A stretch of 36,649 nucleotides of DNA from Planctomycetales bacterium (GTDB lineage: Bacteria > Planctomycetota > Planctomycetia > Isosphaerales > Isosphaeraceae). The stretch spans positions 1 through 36,649 of the forward strand of contig DAIDHE010000227.1 of assembly GCA_027459775.1 (NCBI GenBank), written 5' to 3'. A program made the translations under genes and the position numbers. Under the pieces are notes generated by a model. It did not search any database. It saw only the letters and a list, made by a program, of their open reading frames with translations, and was not told where the DNA came from. Within the stretch, counting starts at the first letter, position 1. Every line of letters begins with the position of its first letter. Of the stretch, positions 16,026 to 24,167 are shown piece by piece.

Positions 16026-18908
16026 TCAGTGGTTGAAGCGGAATTCGGCCGAGGTCAAGAGTCCCCAGACGAGTTCCTGGACGACGGCGGGCCTGGCTTT
16101 GTCCGCCCCCTTGAGAGCCCGGGCGACCTCGGCGGCTTCGTCCGAACTCGGCTGCCTGGAGAGTACGGTCAGGTACAGGTCGAGGGCGGCCTTGGCAGGC
16201 TCGGGCTCCCGGATCATGCGATCCGAGACGTTGCCCGCGGCGGGTGCGATCCAGGAATTCCAGAGGCCGCCGTTAGACGCGAAAAGCGCCTGGTCGGGCG
16301 TCGCGAAAAAGTCGCTCTGGGGCTGGCCGGCCGCCGCGGCATAGACGTGCACGAACGACCCCAGGCTTCCCTTGAGCTTGTCGAACGTCCGCTGCTCGAT
16401 CTCGATCGAGCGGGCGAGCAGAACGGCGGGGTCTTTCATGGCCGCGCCGGCCAGGGGCTTGGCCTTGTTCAAATCGGCCTCCTCGGCGGCTCGGGTGCGG
16501 TCGTAGACGCCGGTCGTCTTGAGGATGCTCCAGAAGAGTTGCTCGGGCGTGAGCGGCTTGAGCTGGGCGAGTTGAAAGTCGTTCGCCAGCAACGTGGCCA
16601 GCTCCGCGACGGCGCTGGCGCGTTCCGACTGGAGCGCCCTCGACCTCGTCTCGCCGGCGGAGACGGCCGTTTTCGCCGCGTCCAGGGCCTTCGCCTCGCG
16701 GGCCTGCTCCGCGGCGGCCGCGGCGAGCGCGCGGCCAGCCGCGGCAACATTTTCCTCGTGTTTCTTGAGCTCGGCCGCGGCGGCGCCCTGTTGGGTCTTC
16801 GGTCCCGCGGCGGCCAGACGGAGCTCGTCGGCACGCGCCTTGAGCCGGGCCGCGATCGTGGTCAGGGCCTGGTCTTCGGGTGCGAGCCGCCGCGCGGCGT
16901 CGGTCGCTTCGTGAGCCGCCACGACGCTCGCGACGATCCGCTCGCGACGATCGAGCTCGGCCTGGGCCTGGTCGCACGCTGTCTTCGCGGCGAGCCGGGC
17001 TCGATCCTTGATCTTCACCTCGTCGCGAAGCTTCTCGAGCGTGCCGGCCTGGGCCAGGGCCCGCGTTTCGAGCTGACCGAGCGCGCCCCGGGCGGCGGCG
17101 ATTTCGCGGTCGGCGGCGGCGATCCGCGCGTCGAGCGACTCGCGGAGCACCCAGGCCTCGAGGGCCTCGATCCTGCGCTTGTGGACCTCGACCGTGACGC
17201 GGGCCTGAGCCATCTTGTCGCGGGCGGCCACGACCGTTTGCTCTTCGCGAAGCACGGCCGCGTGCAGAGGCTGGGCCTTGGCCCGAGCCGCTCGGACGGC
17301 CTCGACCAGTGGTGGCAGTTGATCGGCGGCCTTCTTGACCGACTCAGTCTTCGCCGCGGTCACCTTCTGGAGCGCTGTCACCTCGGCGGCCACGGCTTTC
17401 GAGCGGCCGGCGAACGTGCCCGCGGCGGCGGCGAGGTCTTTTTCGGCCGGCAGCTTCTTGACCGCTTCCTGCGCCTTCTCCGCGGCCGCCGCGAGCGCCC
17501 GCGCCACATCCTCGCGGGCCTTGATCTGGGCCAGATGAAGGTCCAGCGCCTTCTGGGCCTCGGCGCGCTTCTTGGCGGCCTCGGCGTGCTTGGCGACCGC
17601 CTGATCCTCGGCCGTCACGGCGGGCACGAGCGCGGATTCCGCCGCGTACCAGGCCTTGATCGTGTTCTTGTACGCATCCTGGGCAAGGTCGGCGGCCTGG
17701 GCGAGCGACTCGGTCCGCGACTGAAGCTCGGCCAGCGCCCTTGCCGCCTCGCCGGGATGTTTGCCGTCATCGGGAGGCAAATCAATTTCACGCTGATATG
17801 TTCGCGAAAGGGCCACCTCGCGCAAGAATGCTTTTGTATCAAAGCGAAGCCGGATCAGTTCGGAGCCCAATAATCGCAGCAGCTCGGGGTGGCTTGGGGG
17901 GTTGGCCGGGTGGTGGAGATCGAGCGGGTGGACCAGCCCCCGGCCCATCATCAGGGCCCAGAGGCGATTGGCGACGTTTTCGTTGAAGGCTGGGTTGCCG
18001 CCGCCCGTGGCGAGCGCGGCCAGTTGCGCGCGGCGGCTGTGCTTGGGGACGGACGGCACCCCGTCGGCGGGCGGCACGCGGTATTCCTCGCCGGGCGGAA
18101 ACACCGGCTCGTCGAGCTCGACGCCCCCCTGAATCCGCGCGCCGGTGAGGTGCTTGTCGTTCTTGACGAACACCGAGTCAAAGGCGAGGACCACGCCGGC
18201 CTTCTCGGCGTAATACGTCACGTCCTTGCCCGCCTCCTTGCGGGTGAGCGGGTACGACGGGGTGAAGAACGCCAGCAGGCCGTGGTAGTCGGACTGCTGA
18301 TAATCGTCGATCAGCGGATGATTATGGCACTGGGCGCACTGGAGATCCCGGCCCAAAAACACCCGGCCCACGTCGCGGGTGATCAGGTTGGGCTCGGGCC
18401 CGCGGTCGAGGTAGAACCGCACGGCCGGCCGGAGCTTGGGGTCGAGCCCGTCGGCGGCCAGGATTTCCCGGAACAGCTCGTTGATGGGTCGATTCTGGCG
18501 GCAGGCGGTGAGCAGGTATTGATACCAGTCGGCGTCGGGGACGAACTGGTTGGGCCTGCGCTCCATGAGCATCACATCGAGCGCCGTCGCCATGTGCCGC
18601 GCGTGCGCGGGGTCGGCGAGTAAACGGTCGACGGCCTTTGGCCGCTTATCGGCGGCCTTGTCGGCGAGAAACGCGCGGAGCTCGTCGGGCCCCGGCGGCA
18701 TGCCGATCAGGTCGAGCGACAGCCTGCGAAGGAATTCCGCGTCCCCGGCGATCGCCGCCGCCGGCCCAACGCGGCTGGCCTCGACGAGCTGGTCAATGCG
18801 GTCGTGCAACGGCACGGGCGGTTCGGCCGCGACCACCGCGGCGGCCAAGCCAACGACGCAGAACAGACCCAGAACGCGCCCACGAGGTCGCGGTGTGCGG
18901 CAATTCAT
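16026..18908 (-). CDS. DUF1549/DUF1553 cytochrome-like protein with long coiled-coil insertion
   Basis: Protein of 960 aa from ATG 18908, with GAGG upstream and a signal peptide (RVLGLFCVVGLAAAVVAAE). DUF1549 occupies about residues 33-240 and includes LSLDLIGMPPGPDEL and CAQCHNHPL, a CxxCH heme-type motif at C191, C194 and H195. DUF1553 begins near residue 320 (NPAFNENVANRLWALMMGRGLVHP, then NPPSHPELL) and ends at the C-terminus (SSDEAAEVARAL, then LLTSAEFRFNH). Between about residues 390 and 780 it is split by a very long Ala/Glu/Lys/Arg-rich region, predicted by eye as coiled coil. Compared with usual family members this insertion is unusually long. It heads the cluster with DUF1501 and WD40. 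Export and heme binding are likely; the reaction is unknown. Confidence 0.9.
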   Translation of the reverse strand: MNCRTPRPRGRVLGLFCVVGLAAAVVAAEPPVPLHDRIDQLVEASRVGPAAAIAGDAEFLRRLSLDLIGMPPGPDELRAFLADKAADKRPKAVDRLLADPAHARHMATALDVMLMERRPNQFVPDADWYQYLLTACRQNRPINELFREILAADGLDPKLRPAVRFYLDRGPEPNLITRDVGRVFLGRDLQCAQCHNHPLIDDYQQSDYHGLLAFFTPSYPLTRKEAGKDVTYYAEKAGVVLAFDSVFVKNDKHLTGARIQGGVELDEPVFPPGEEYRVPPADGVPSVPKHSRRAQLAALATGGGNPAFNENVANRLWALMMGRGLVHPLDLHHPANPPSHPELLRLLGSELIRLRFDTKAFLREVALSRTYQREIDLPPDDGKHPGEAARALAELQSRTESLAQAADLAQDAYKNTIKAWYAAESALVPAVTAEDQAVAKHAEAAKKRAEAQKALDLHLAQIKAREDVARALAAAAEKAQEAVKKLPAEKDLAAAAGTFAGRSKAVAAEVTALQKVTAAKTESVKKAADQLPPLVEAVRAARAKAQPLHAAVLREEQTVVAARDKMAQARVTVEVHKRRIEALEAWVLRESLDARIAAADREIAAARGALGQLETRALAQAGTLEKLRDEVKIKDRARLAAKTACDQAQAELDRRERIVASVVAAHEATDAARRLAPEDQALTTIAARLKARADELRLAAAGPKTQQGAAAAELKKHEENVAAAGRALAAAAAEQAREAKALDAAKTAVSAGETRSRALQSERASAVAELATLLANDFQLAQLKPLTPEQLFWSILKTTGVYDRTRAAEEADLNKAKPLAGAAMKDPAVLLARSIEIEQRTFDKLKGSLGSFVHVYAAAAGQPQSDFFATPDQALFASNGGLWNSWIAPAAGNVSDRMIREPEPAKAALDLYLTVLSRQPSSDEAAEVARALKGADKARPAVVQELVWGLLTSAEFRFNH

Positions 18909-19766
18909 CGGAGTAAGCCTCGCGCGACATCCAAGAAAAAGCGGAGGGACGAAAGCAATTACAGGCGGGGTAACCGGCGGTTGTTCAATCCATCTAATAC
19001 AAGAGTTTAACAAATCGTGAACCGCCCGTAAACCCCCGGACGGCCTTCGCGGCCTGTCAAAGGCGAACGGCACGCGGCGGCAGCTTGGGCAATGCTCCGA
19101 GGGTGCGATCGCGCGAGCTTCCTTCGCCGGCCTTGGTACAGGCCCAGAGGCCCCGCGGGTCCGAGCCCGAAAGCACTCGGCGGGTGTCAGGCGAGTGCCA
19201 AGGATGGACGTCCCTGCGTCTCGATCGCCCTCGCGGAGCATGGCACTCAACGCGAGTTGTGCCATACGAAGCGCGGGTCGCCCGGCGACGCGACCGGCCA
19301 GCGCGGGAGCGAACACGCAACCCACACGCGGGTCGAGACCATGGCCTTGGCCGACGGACCGAGCCGTCAGGGCGTGGTCAATCGCCAAGTTGTCGTGATC
19401 CAGCGTTCTCATGACGGAAGAGACTCGAAACGCGTGTGGTTCGTCCCGCCGCGGCGGGCGTCCATTGGCGATTGCCCTGAACGTCGGCCGGCGCACTTCC
19501 TAAGGAGGAAGGAAAGGGGTGTCCGAGGGAACTCGAAGCTCACGAGGCTTGGGAGGGCGAATCGTGTTCGCCGAGTGGGATTTCTCGGCGAGTCTTGTGC
19601 GCATTCCTCGCCGTTTCCCTTAATCTAACGCGGGTCAGGCTTCCCTTGATTGCAGATCCCTTTTCGAGGCCGATGAATTCGACGTAACTTATTATTCATG
19701 AATGGTTTACACTTCACGAAATCTTTTTTCGACCTCTTCATTCTTGCGCGCCCGGCAACAGCGACT
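18909..19766. other. 858-base region without a confident gene
   Basis: Several overlapping frames occur on both strands (for example 19092-19628 plus and 19057-19320 minus), but they are Arg-rich, lack family features and look like high-GC artefacts. An imperfect inverted repeat ATGGCAC...GTGCCAT lies near 19241-19266. A strong Shine-Dalgarno-like AAGGAGG (19502-19508) precedes a 34-codon GTG frame (19519-19623), which I cannot support further. The last 120 bases are clearly AT-richer. Confidence 0.45.
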
Positions 19767-19848
19767 CAAAGGGGTCAGGACTCTTTGTTGTGCCTGATCT
19801 GGCTTGTATAAGCTCAATAAGGCTTATAAAAGAGTCCTGACCCCTTTG
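19767..19848 (+). repeat. 82-bp palindromic repeat, copy 1
   Basis: Ends are a perfect 17-bp inverted repeat, CAAAGGGGTCAGGACTC and its complement; here three more T-A pairs extend the stem to 20 bp. The core contains CCTGATCTGGCTTG and an inner TATAAGC/GCTTATA stem (core positions 41-47 and 56-62). The right end overlaps the final codons of a minus-strand membrane ORF and provides its stop. Confidence 0.95.
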
Positions 19849-20249
19849 ATTTGGGCCGAGGCGTACGTCAGGAGACCGGCCGAGCCGGCCCAGCAGAGGT
19901 ATCCCACATGAATCAGCGTCAGAGGACCGCGCCAGACGCCCAGGGGAAGCAGCACGAGAACCGCGAGAGCCGTCGCGACCGAAGCGGAGACGAACGCGAC
20001 GCGATACGTGCGGAAGCATGCGCTCACCGATCCCACGACGATCAGCACGTTGGCCGTCGCTCCCATCAGGCAAGCGGCCTTGAGAGTGAGAAGACCATAC
20101 TGATCGAGAGCTTGAGTCCTTCCCCCCAGAGGCATGCCGTCGTGGAACAACCCGACGAAAGAGAAGTAAGTCAAGAGAATCCCGATGGGGCTGGTCATGG
20201 AAGCGCCCCGGAAAGGGGAAAGCACCCGCGCCAGCAGGTACAAGCCCAA
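19824..20249 (-). CDS. hypothetical small membrane protein, C-terminus within a repeat
   Basis: The 141-residue frame from TTG 20249 is hydrophobic, with about four membrane segments (GILLTYFSFVGLF, AACLMGATANVLIVVGSV, VAFVSASVATALAVLVLLPLG, TLIHVGYLCWAGSAGLLTY). No family is recognised. The last seven residues (KGVRTLL) and the TAA stop come from repeat copy 1, so the original C-terminus may have been displaced by insertion. The start is uncertain: the frame is open to 20352 without ATG, TTG 20249 has no good ribosome binding site, and ATG 20198 would remove the first 17 residues. It may be a genuine small membrane protein or the remnant of a longer gene. Confidence 0.45.
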   Translation of the reverse strand: MGLYLLARVLSPFRGASMTSPIGILLTYFSFVGLFHDGMPLGGRTQALDQYGLLTLKAACLMGATANVLIVVGSVSACFRTYRVAFVSASVATALAVLVLLPLGVWRGPLTLIHVGYLCWAGSAGLLTYASAQIKGVRTLL

Positions 20250-20373
20250 GGAGGTCAGCGTCGCCCTCCGCCAACCGCTCCCGACCGGCGGGACGCGGTC
20301 AGGACCGGGTCCTGGGGGTCTGGAGTGATTGAATGCCTCAGTTAAACGATCTTACACATGGTCATTTGTATTG

Positions 20374-22098
20374 TCATCTGGGCTCGAGCACGATGACCTC
20401 GTTGCGGACGACGACCTTGAGCCCCAGCGACTTCGCGAACTGGTTGAGCGCCTGGCCAAGGGACGCGTCCTTGACCCGTGACGAGACGACCCGCCGGGGG
20501 TCGATCTTGCCCTCCAGGACGGCGCGGGGGTCGAGGAGGATTTCCATCCCCATTTGCATCTGGAGCATCGTGAGCGCTTGCTCGAGAGGCTTGTTCTCGA
20601 ACTCGAGCGCGATTCTCGCTCTCGGTTCCGCGAGCATCCGCTCGATTCGCGCCTTCTCCGACTTTTGCACCGCCGATTCCCGGGGCGCGGCGGAATCCTT
20701 GAGCGAAACGATATAGCCCTTGGGCCCGATCGTCGCCTGAAGGTCGAAAGGATCGAGCAACAGCTCGAACGCGCTCCGAAGCGACACGCCCATGAAGTAG
20801 GCATAAGGAAGATTGCACGTGTCTACCTTTTTCCCGATTTCGGGGCTGGCGAACGTGATCTCCTGATCGATCGCCTCGCCGAGACTCTTGAGAGCGGCGC
20901 GGAGCGGTCCTTTTTGCACAGGGAACATGGCCCGACGGTCGAGCATCCGGGGCAGGATCACATCCAGCGACGGCGTGGGGAATTTGGCCGCGAGGGCCTC
21001 GAGACCCACATGGCCCACCACGTTGCCGCTGGGATCGATCAGGATCGGCGTCGGGATCATGTCGATCGAATACGCGGTGAAGGTCTTGGGATCGTCGTCG
21101 ATCAGGACCGGAAACGGGTGATTGCGCCCATACCAGTAATCTGTGATGGCGCGTTCGATCTTCTTGTCGTACTCGGCCATCGTCTTGACTGTCAATTCGC
21201 CATCGCCACGCGCGCCGCCGGTGTGGATGGTGAGGATCACAAATTGGTCGCGGTAAGCCGCGTAATCGTCGTGGAACGCGACCAGCCGGGGCATCTGGAA
21301 GCGAACGCAGGGCTCGCACCAGAACCCCCAGAAATAGAGCAAGACCCACTTGCCCTTGTAATCGGCGACCTGGACCGACCTGGGAACGCCGCGGGCGTCG
21401 AGAATCTGAAGCTTGGGGGCGGGCTTGCCCTTGAGCTTCACGATCGCTTTCAGCGGCAGGCTGACCGTCCCCAGGTCGACGTCGGTCTCGTAGGGTTTGA
21501 TCGTGATCGGGCGGATGACGTCGACGTAATCCCCCCCTTCGCCGCCGACCAAGAGGCTGTATTCTCCAGGCGGGACGAGCATATCGAACCGCTGATGGGT
21601 TGACGCGAAGTACCCGTGCCGCGCGGGTCCGGGCGTTTTTCCCATGAAGAGGATCGCGAACGACTGCTCGACCTTGCGCTTGGAGTCGTCCTGGCAATTG
21701 ATCAGGCCGCGAAGACGTATGAGCTTGTCGATCTTGATCTCGACCGGATTGCCTGCGTTCCTGGGGTCGACGATCACAAAGCCGCCGCGTTTGGCGGCCT
21801 CGTCGCGCGCGATGAGCTCTACCGGCGTGCCGTGGAAGGTCCGCTCGATGGCGAATTGGCCCTCGGCGTCGGTTTTGACCGAGCGCATGCTGAACCTCGG
21901 CGCCGCGGCGGGGTCGGCCGAGTCCTCGTCGAGCCCGACCTGCCCGCCGACCAGGACGCCGGCGACCGGCTTGCCCTCCGCGTCGACCACCCGCCCGCGG
22001 ATCATCCGAACCCCGTGCCCTTCTTGACCTTGTCCCCAGGCGTGCGCCGAGCACACGAAAAACGCCGCGGTCCAGAGCATCCGATGCGTGCTGTTCAT
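20374..22098 (-). CDS. TlpA/AhpC-like thioredoxin-fold protein with Ig-like N-domain and tandem C-terminal repeats
   Basis: Secreted protein of 574 aa starting at ATG 22098 (GGGGATC about ten bases upstream; signal peptide ends near SAHAWGQ). Residues 32-130 resemble a carboxypeptidase-regulatory/Ig-like domain (IRGRVVDAEGKPVAGVLV). A thioredoxin/redoxin domain covers about 222-390 with the active site W260-C-E-P-C264 and the cis-Pro region IPTPILIDPSGNVVG. Two similar C-terminal modules, about 405-485 and 500-574 (LEQALTMLQMQMGMEILLDP, then SLGLKVVVRNEVIVLEP), resemble the short alpha/beta STN/secretin-N-type repeats seen in planctomycete proteins. The probable role is thiol-disulfide exchange in the periplasm. 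The frame is open upstream into repeat copy 2, but that extension is not coding sequence by any sign. Confidence 0.85.
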   Translation of the reverse strand: MNSTHRMLWTAAFFVCSAHAWGQGQEGHGVRMIRGRVVDAEGKPVAGVLVGGQVGLDEDSADPAAAPRFSMRSVKTDAEGQFAIERTFHGTPVELIARDEAAKRGGFVIVDPRNAGNPVEIKIDKLIRLRGLINCQDDSKRKVEQSFAILFMGKTPGPARHGYFASTHQRFDMLVPPGEYSLLVGGEGGDYVDVIRPITIKPYETDVDLGTVSLPLKAIVKLKGKPAPKLQILDARGVPRSVQVADYKGKWVLLYFWGFWCEPCVRFQMPRLVAFHDDYAAYRDQFVILTIHTGGARGDGELTVKTMAEYDKKIERAITDYWYGRNHPFPVLIDDDPKTFTAYSIDMIPTPILIDPSGNVVGHVGLEALAAKFPTPSLDVILPRMLDRRAMFPVQKGPLRAALKSLGEAIDQEITFASPEIGKKVDTCNLPYAYFMGVSLRSAFELLLDPFDLQATIGPKGYIVSLKDSAAPRESAVQKSEKARIERMLAEPRARIALEFENKPLEQALTMLQMQMGMEILLDPRAVLEGKIDPRRVVSSRVKDASLGQALNQFAKSLGLKVVVRNEVIVLEPR

Positions 22099-22192
22099 CG
22101 AGCGTGATCCCCGAAACGGGCTTCGTCGGAGCGGAATCAGGAATTCACAAGTTTGACGGTTGTCGATGTGGGAGTCAAGGGCGGCCGAGGCT

Positions 22193-22211
22193 CCCCTTTT
22201 CGCAAAAGGGG
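22193..22211. repeat. short perfect hairpin at left end of repeat copy 2
   Basis: CCCCTTTT-CGC-AAAAGGGG is a perfect 8-bp stem with a three-base loop; its right half is the left end of repeat copy 2. It looks like the remnant right end of another copy abutting this one in inverse register. Confidence 0.6.
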
Positions 22212-22285
22212 TCAGGACTCTTTGATGTGCCTGATCTGGCTTGTACATGTTTTCCATGGCTTATTTATGAGTCCTGACCCCTTTG
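22204..22285 (+). repeat. 82-bp palindromic repeat, copy 2
   Basis: Same length and orientation as the others; first base is A instead of C, giving a 16-bp terminal stem. The core has CCTGATCTGGCTTG and a CATG/CATG mini-hairpin. It lies in the divergent intergenic region between the thioredoxin-fold gene and the ArsR-like gene. Confidence 0.95.
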
Positions 22286-22402
22286 ATTCCACCCAATGCC
22301 CGGCGGTCTGACCAGCGGCCAGAGGAGACCTCGCCGCAACTCTATGATTCCGCGGCACGCCATCGACTCCGCGAATTCGGCGGAAAAAACCTGGATTCGC
22401 GC

Positions 22403-22422
22403 TTGACAATAACAGTTGTCAA
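22403..22422. promoter_or_regulatory. perfect inverted-repeat operator upstream of the ArsR-like gene
   Basis: TTGACAATAACAGTTGTCAA consists of two perfect 7-base arms (TTGACAA and TTGTCAA) separated by six bases, ending 15 bases before the regulator's ATG. The left arm contains a consensus -35 TTGACA. This is the arrangement expected of an autoregulatory ArsR/SmtB-type operator. It is inferred from symmetry and position only. Confidence 0.6.
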
Positions 22423-22437
22423 GACGACCCTTTTCCC

Positions 22438-23040
22438 ATGCACGAGATCCAAGTCATTGATGATCCGGCGGCGGCGGTGGTGGCCTTGGAGCCGATGCGG
22501 AGTCGACTCCTCTCCGAGCTGGCCGTGCCCGCGTCGGCGGCGACGTTGGCCGCGCGGGTCGGCTTGGCTCGGCAGAAGGTCAACTATCACCTGCACGCTC
22601 TTGAGTCGCACGGGCTCGTGCGGCTGGCCCAAGAACGCAAGTGGGGCGGGCTGACGGAACGGCTGCTCGTGGCCACGGCCGCTTCCTACGTTGTCTCGAC
22701 AGGCGCCTTGGGCCCCATCGCCGTTGATCCGCATCGGGAAGTCGATCGGCTGTCCGCGAGCTATCTCATCGCCCTGGGCGCACGTGTCGTCCGCGAGGTG
22801 GGCGACCTCGTTCGTCGTGCGAAAGATGCGGGAAAACGCCTTGCGAGCCTGGCGGTGGACACCGAGGTTTGCTTCCGGTCGGCGACGGACCGGGCGGCTT
22901 TCAGCAACGAACTCACCGAGGCCATCACGAAACTCGTTTCGAAGTATCACGATGAAACCGCCCCCGGCGGCCGCGCGCATCGCCTGGTTGTCGTGTCGCA
23001 CCCCGTACCGCGGAAAACCGATTCCAAGGAGCCATCATGA
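22438..23040 (+). CDS. ArsR-like winged-helix transcriptional regulator
   Basis: Protein of 200 aa. Residues about 15-80 form a winged helix-turn-helix (VALEPMRSRLLSELAVPASAATLAARVGLARQKVNYHLHALESHGLVRL), the pattern of ArsR-type repressors. The C-terminal 110 residues resemble the helical half seen in helix-turn-helix proteins coupled to SRPBCC proteins. No Cys-rich metal site is evident, so the inducer is probably organic or unknown. ATG 22438 has no Shine-Dalgarno in front (CCCTTTTCCC), which suggests leaderless or weakly initiated translation. Its last codons overlap the next gene by ATGA (23037-23040), so the two proteins are translationally coupled and probably form one regulatory unit. 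Confidence 0.87.
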   Translation: MHEIQVIDDPAAAVVALEPMRSRLLSELAVPASAATLAARVGLARQKVNYHLHALESHGLVRLAQERKWGGLTERLLVATAASYVVSTGALGPIAVDPHREVDRLSASYLIALGARVVREVGDLVRRAKDAGKRLASLAVDTEVCFRSATDRAAFSNELTEAITKLVSKYHDETAPGGRAHRLVVVSHPVPRKTDSKEPS

Positions 23041-23861
23041 GCGTGAAGAAAGAACCCTCAGGGCGCCGTTCCGTCCAGGTCGAAGTCGAGGTTCCCGGCA
23101 CGCCGGAAGAAGTCTGGCAGGCCATCGCGACTGGGCCGGGGATTTCGTCCTGGTTTGTGCCTGCTGAGTTCGAGGTCCGCGACGGGAAGCCCGTGGCGGT
23201 GAAGTTCAACTTCGGCCCGGGCATGGAATCCACTTCGGCCGTGACGGCCTGGGAGCCTCCGCGAAAGTGGGCTTCCCAGTCCAGTGGCTGGGTTCCTGGC
23301 TCGCCGCCAATCGCGAACGAGTGGAGCGTTGAAGCGCGCGGAGGAGGCATCTGCATCGTCCGAATTGTCCATAGCCTGTTCGCCAGCACGGACGATTGGG
23401 ACAACCAGCTGGAGGGCACCGAGTACGGCTGGCCTGCTTTTTTATGCACCCTGCGTATCTATCTCACGCACTTCCGCGGCCAACGCTCGACGATGATGAA
23501 GTGGATGGCCCCCGCCGCGGGTACGGATGCGGAGGCTTGGGAAACGCTGACCGCGGCGTTGGGACTGAAAGGCTTGAGCGCCGGGCAGCATAGAACAGCG
23601 CCCGCGGGCGTCCCGGCATTGAGCGGCGTGATGGAGTACGTCACCCAGAGTCCGTACGACGCCCTGCTGCGGCTCGACGAGCCGGGGCCGGGCGTGGCCG
23701 CCCTTGGCGCCTTCAGCTTCGGAGGCCAGAGCATGGTTGCGCTGGGCTTCTTCCTTTACGGCGATCAGGCGGCCGGAACCGTCGCCCAGGAGAGACCGCT
23801 CTGGGAAGCGTGGTTTCAGGAACGCTTCCCGATGCCGACGGAGCCGGGCGAGAGCGAATGA
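23037..23861 (+). CDS. SRPBCC (AHSA1/START-like) domain protein
   Basis: Protein of 274 aa. The N-terminal half (about residues 10-150) is an AHSA1-type SRPBCC domain with the hallmark start VQVEVEVPGTPEEVWQAIATGPGISSWFVPAEFE and a later W-rich lipophilic pocket strand (AWEPPRKWASQ). The C-terminal half (about 165-270) is less clear and may be a second related hydrophobic-ligand domain. Such proteins bind hydrophobic ligands or act as Hsp90-activator-like cofactors, and are frequently paired with ArsR-family regulators. The start codon overlaps the regulator's stop. Repeat copy 3 begins six bases after the TGA stop, so the repeat sits at the 3' end of the transcript. Confidence 0.87.
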   Translation: MSVKKEPSGRRSVQVEVEVPGTPEEVWQAIATGPGISSWFVPAEFEVRDGKPVAVKFNFGPGMESTSAVTAWEPPRKWASQSSGWVPGSPPIANEWSVEARGGGICIVRIVHSLFASTDDWDNQLEGTEYGWPAFLCTLRIYLTHFRGQRSTMMKWMAPAAGTDAEAWETLTAALGLKGLSAGQHRTAPAGVPALSGVMEYVTQSPYDALLRLDEPGPGVAALGAFSFGGQSMVALGFFLYGDQAAGTVAQERPLWEAWFQERFPMPTEPGESE

Positions 23862-23867
23862 ATAAAT

Positions 23868-23949
23868 CAAAGGGGTCAGGACTCTTTGACGCGTCTGATC
23901 TGGCTTGAGCAGGCGTGAAATGGCTCACAAATGAGTCCTGACCCCTTTG
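23868..23949 (+). repeat. 82-bp palindromic repeat, copy 3
   Basis: Both 17-bp arms are perfect, and flanking AAT/ATT would extend the inverted repeat to 20 bp. Core ACGC (22-25) can pair with GCGT (46-49). It lies directly downstream of the SRPBCC gene and 17 bases before copy 4. Confidence 0.95.
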
Positions 23950-23966
23950 ATTTGGCCCGGGTAAAA

Positions 23967-24048
23967 CAAAGGGGTCAGGACTCTTTGATACGCCTATTCT
24001 TGCTTAGCTCGGTGTGATATGGCTCGTTAACGAATCCTAACCCCTTTG
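23967..24048 (+). repeat. 82-bp palindromic repeat, copy 4 (diverged)
   Basis: Left arm intact; right arm has two changes (GAATCCTAACCCCTTTG). The core is diverged and lacks the CTGATCTGGCTTG block, yet ACGCC (24-28) can pair with GGTGT (45-49) through one G-T wobble. Confidence 0.93.
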
Positions 24049-24167
24049 ATTCGGCTCGATTCGTCTGGGCTTCCCGGCCCACGATTCGCTAGACTGCCGC
24101 GGCCGGCGCGACAACCGCGATTCGTGATGGACCCATGCCGCGATCGGCCGATGCAACGGGAGGATGC

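Noticed and set aside
15957-17873. 638-codon plus-strand frame
   Set aside because: Antisense to the coiled-coil insertion of the DUF1553 protein, whose Ala/Glu/Lys codons leave the opposite frame open.
19738-20274. 178-codon minus-strand frame overlapping the small membrane ORF
   Set aside because: The hydrophobic frame (19824-20249) has a protein-like pattern; this one is Ser/Arg/Gly-rich and passes through repeat copy 1 entirely.
22099-22257. N-terminal extension of the thioredoxin-fold gene through repeat copy 2 (KPDQAHQRVLTPF)
   Set aside because: The same peptide-like string arises from copy 7 because the repeat is open in that frame. The signal peptide and ribosome binding site place the start at 22098.
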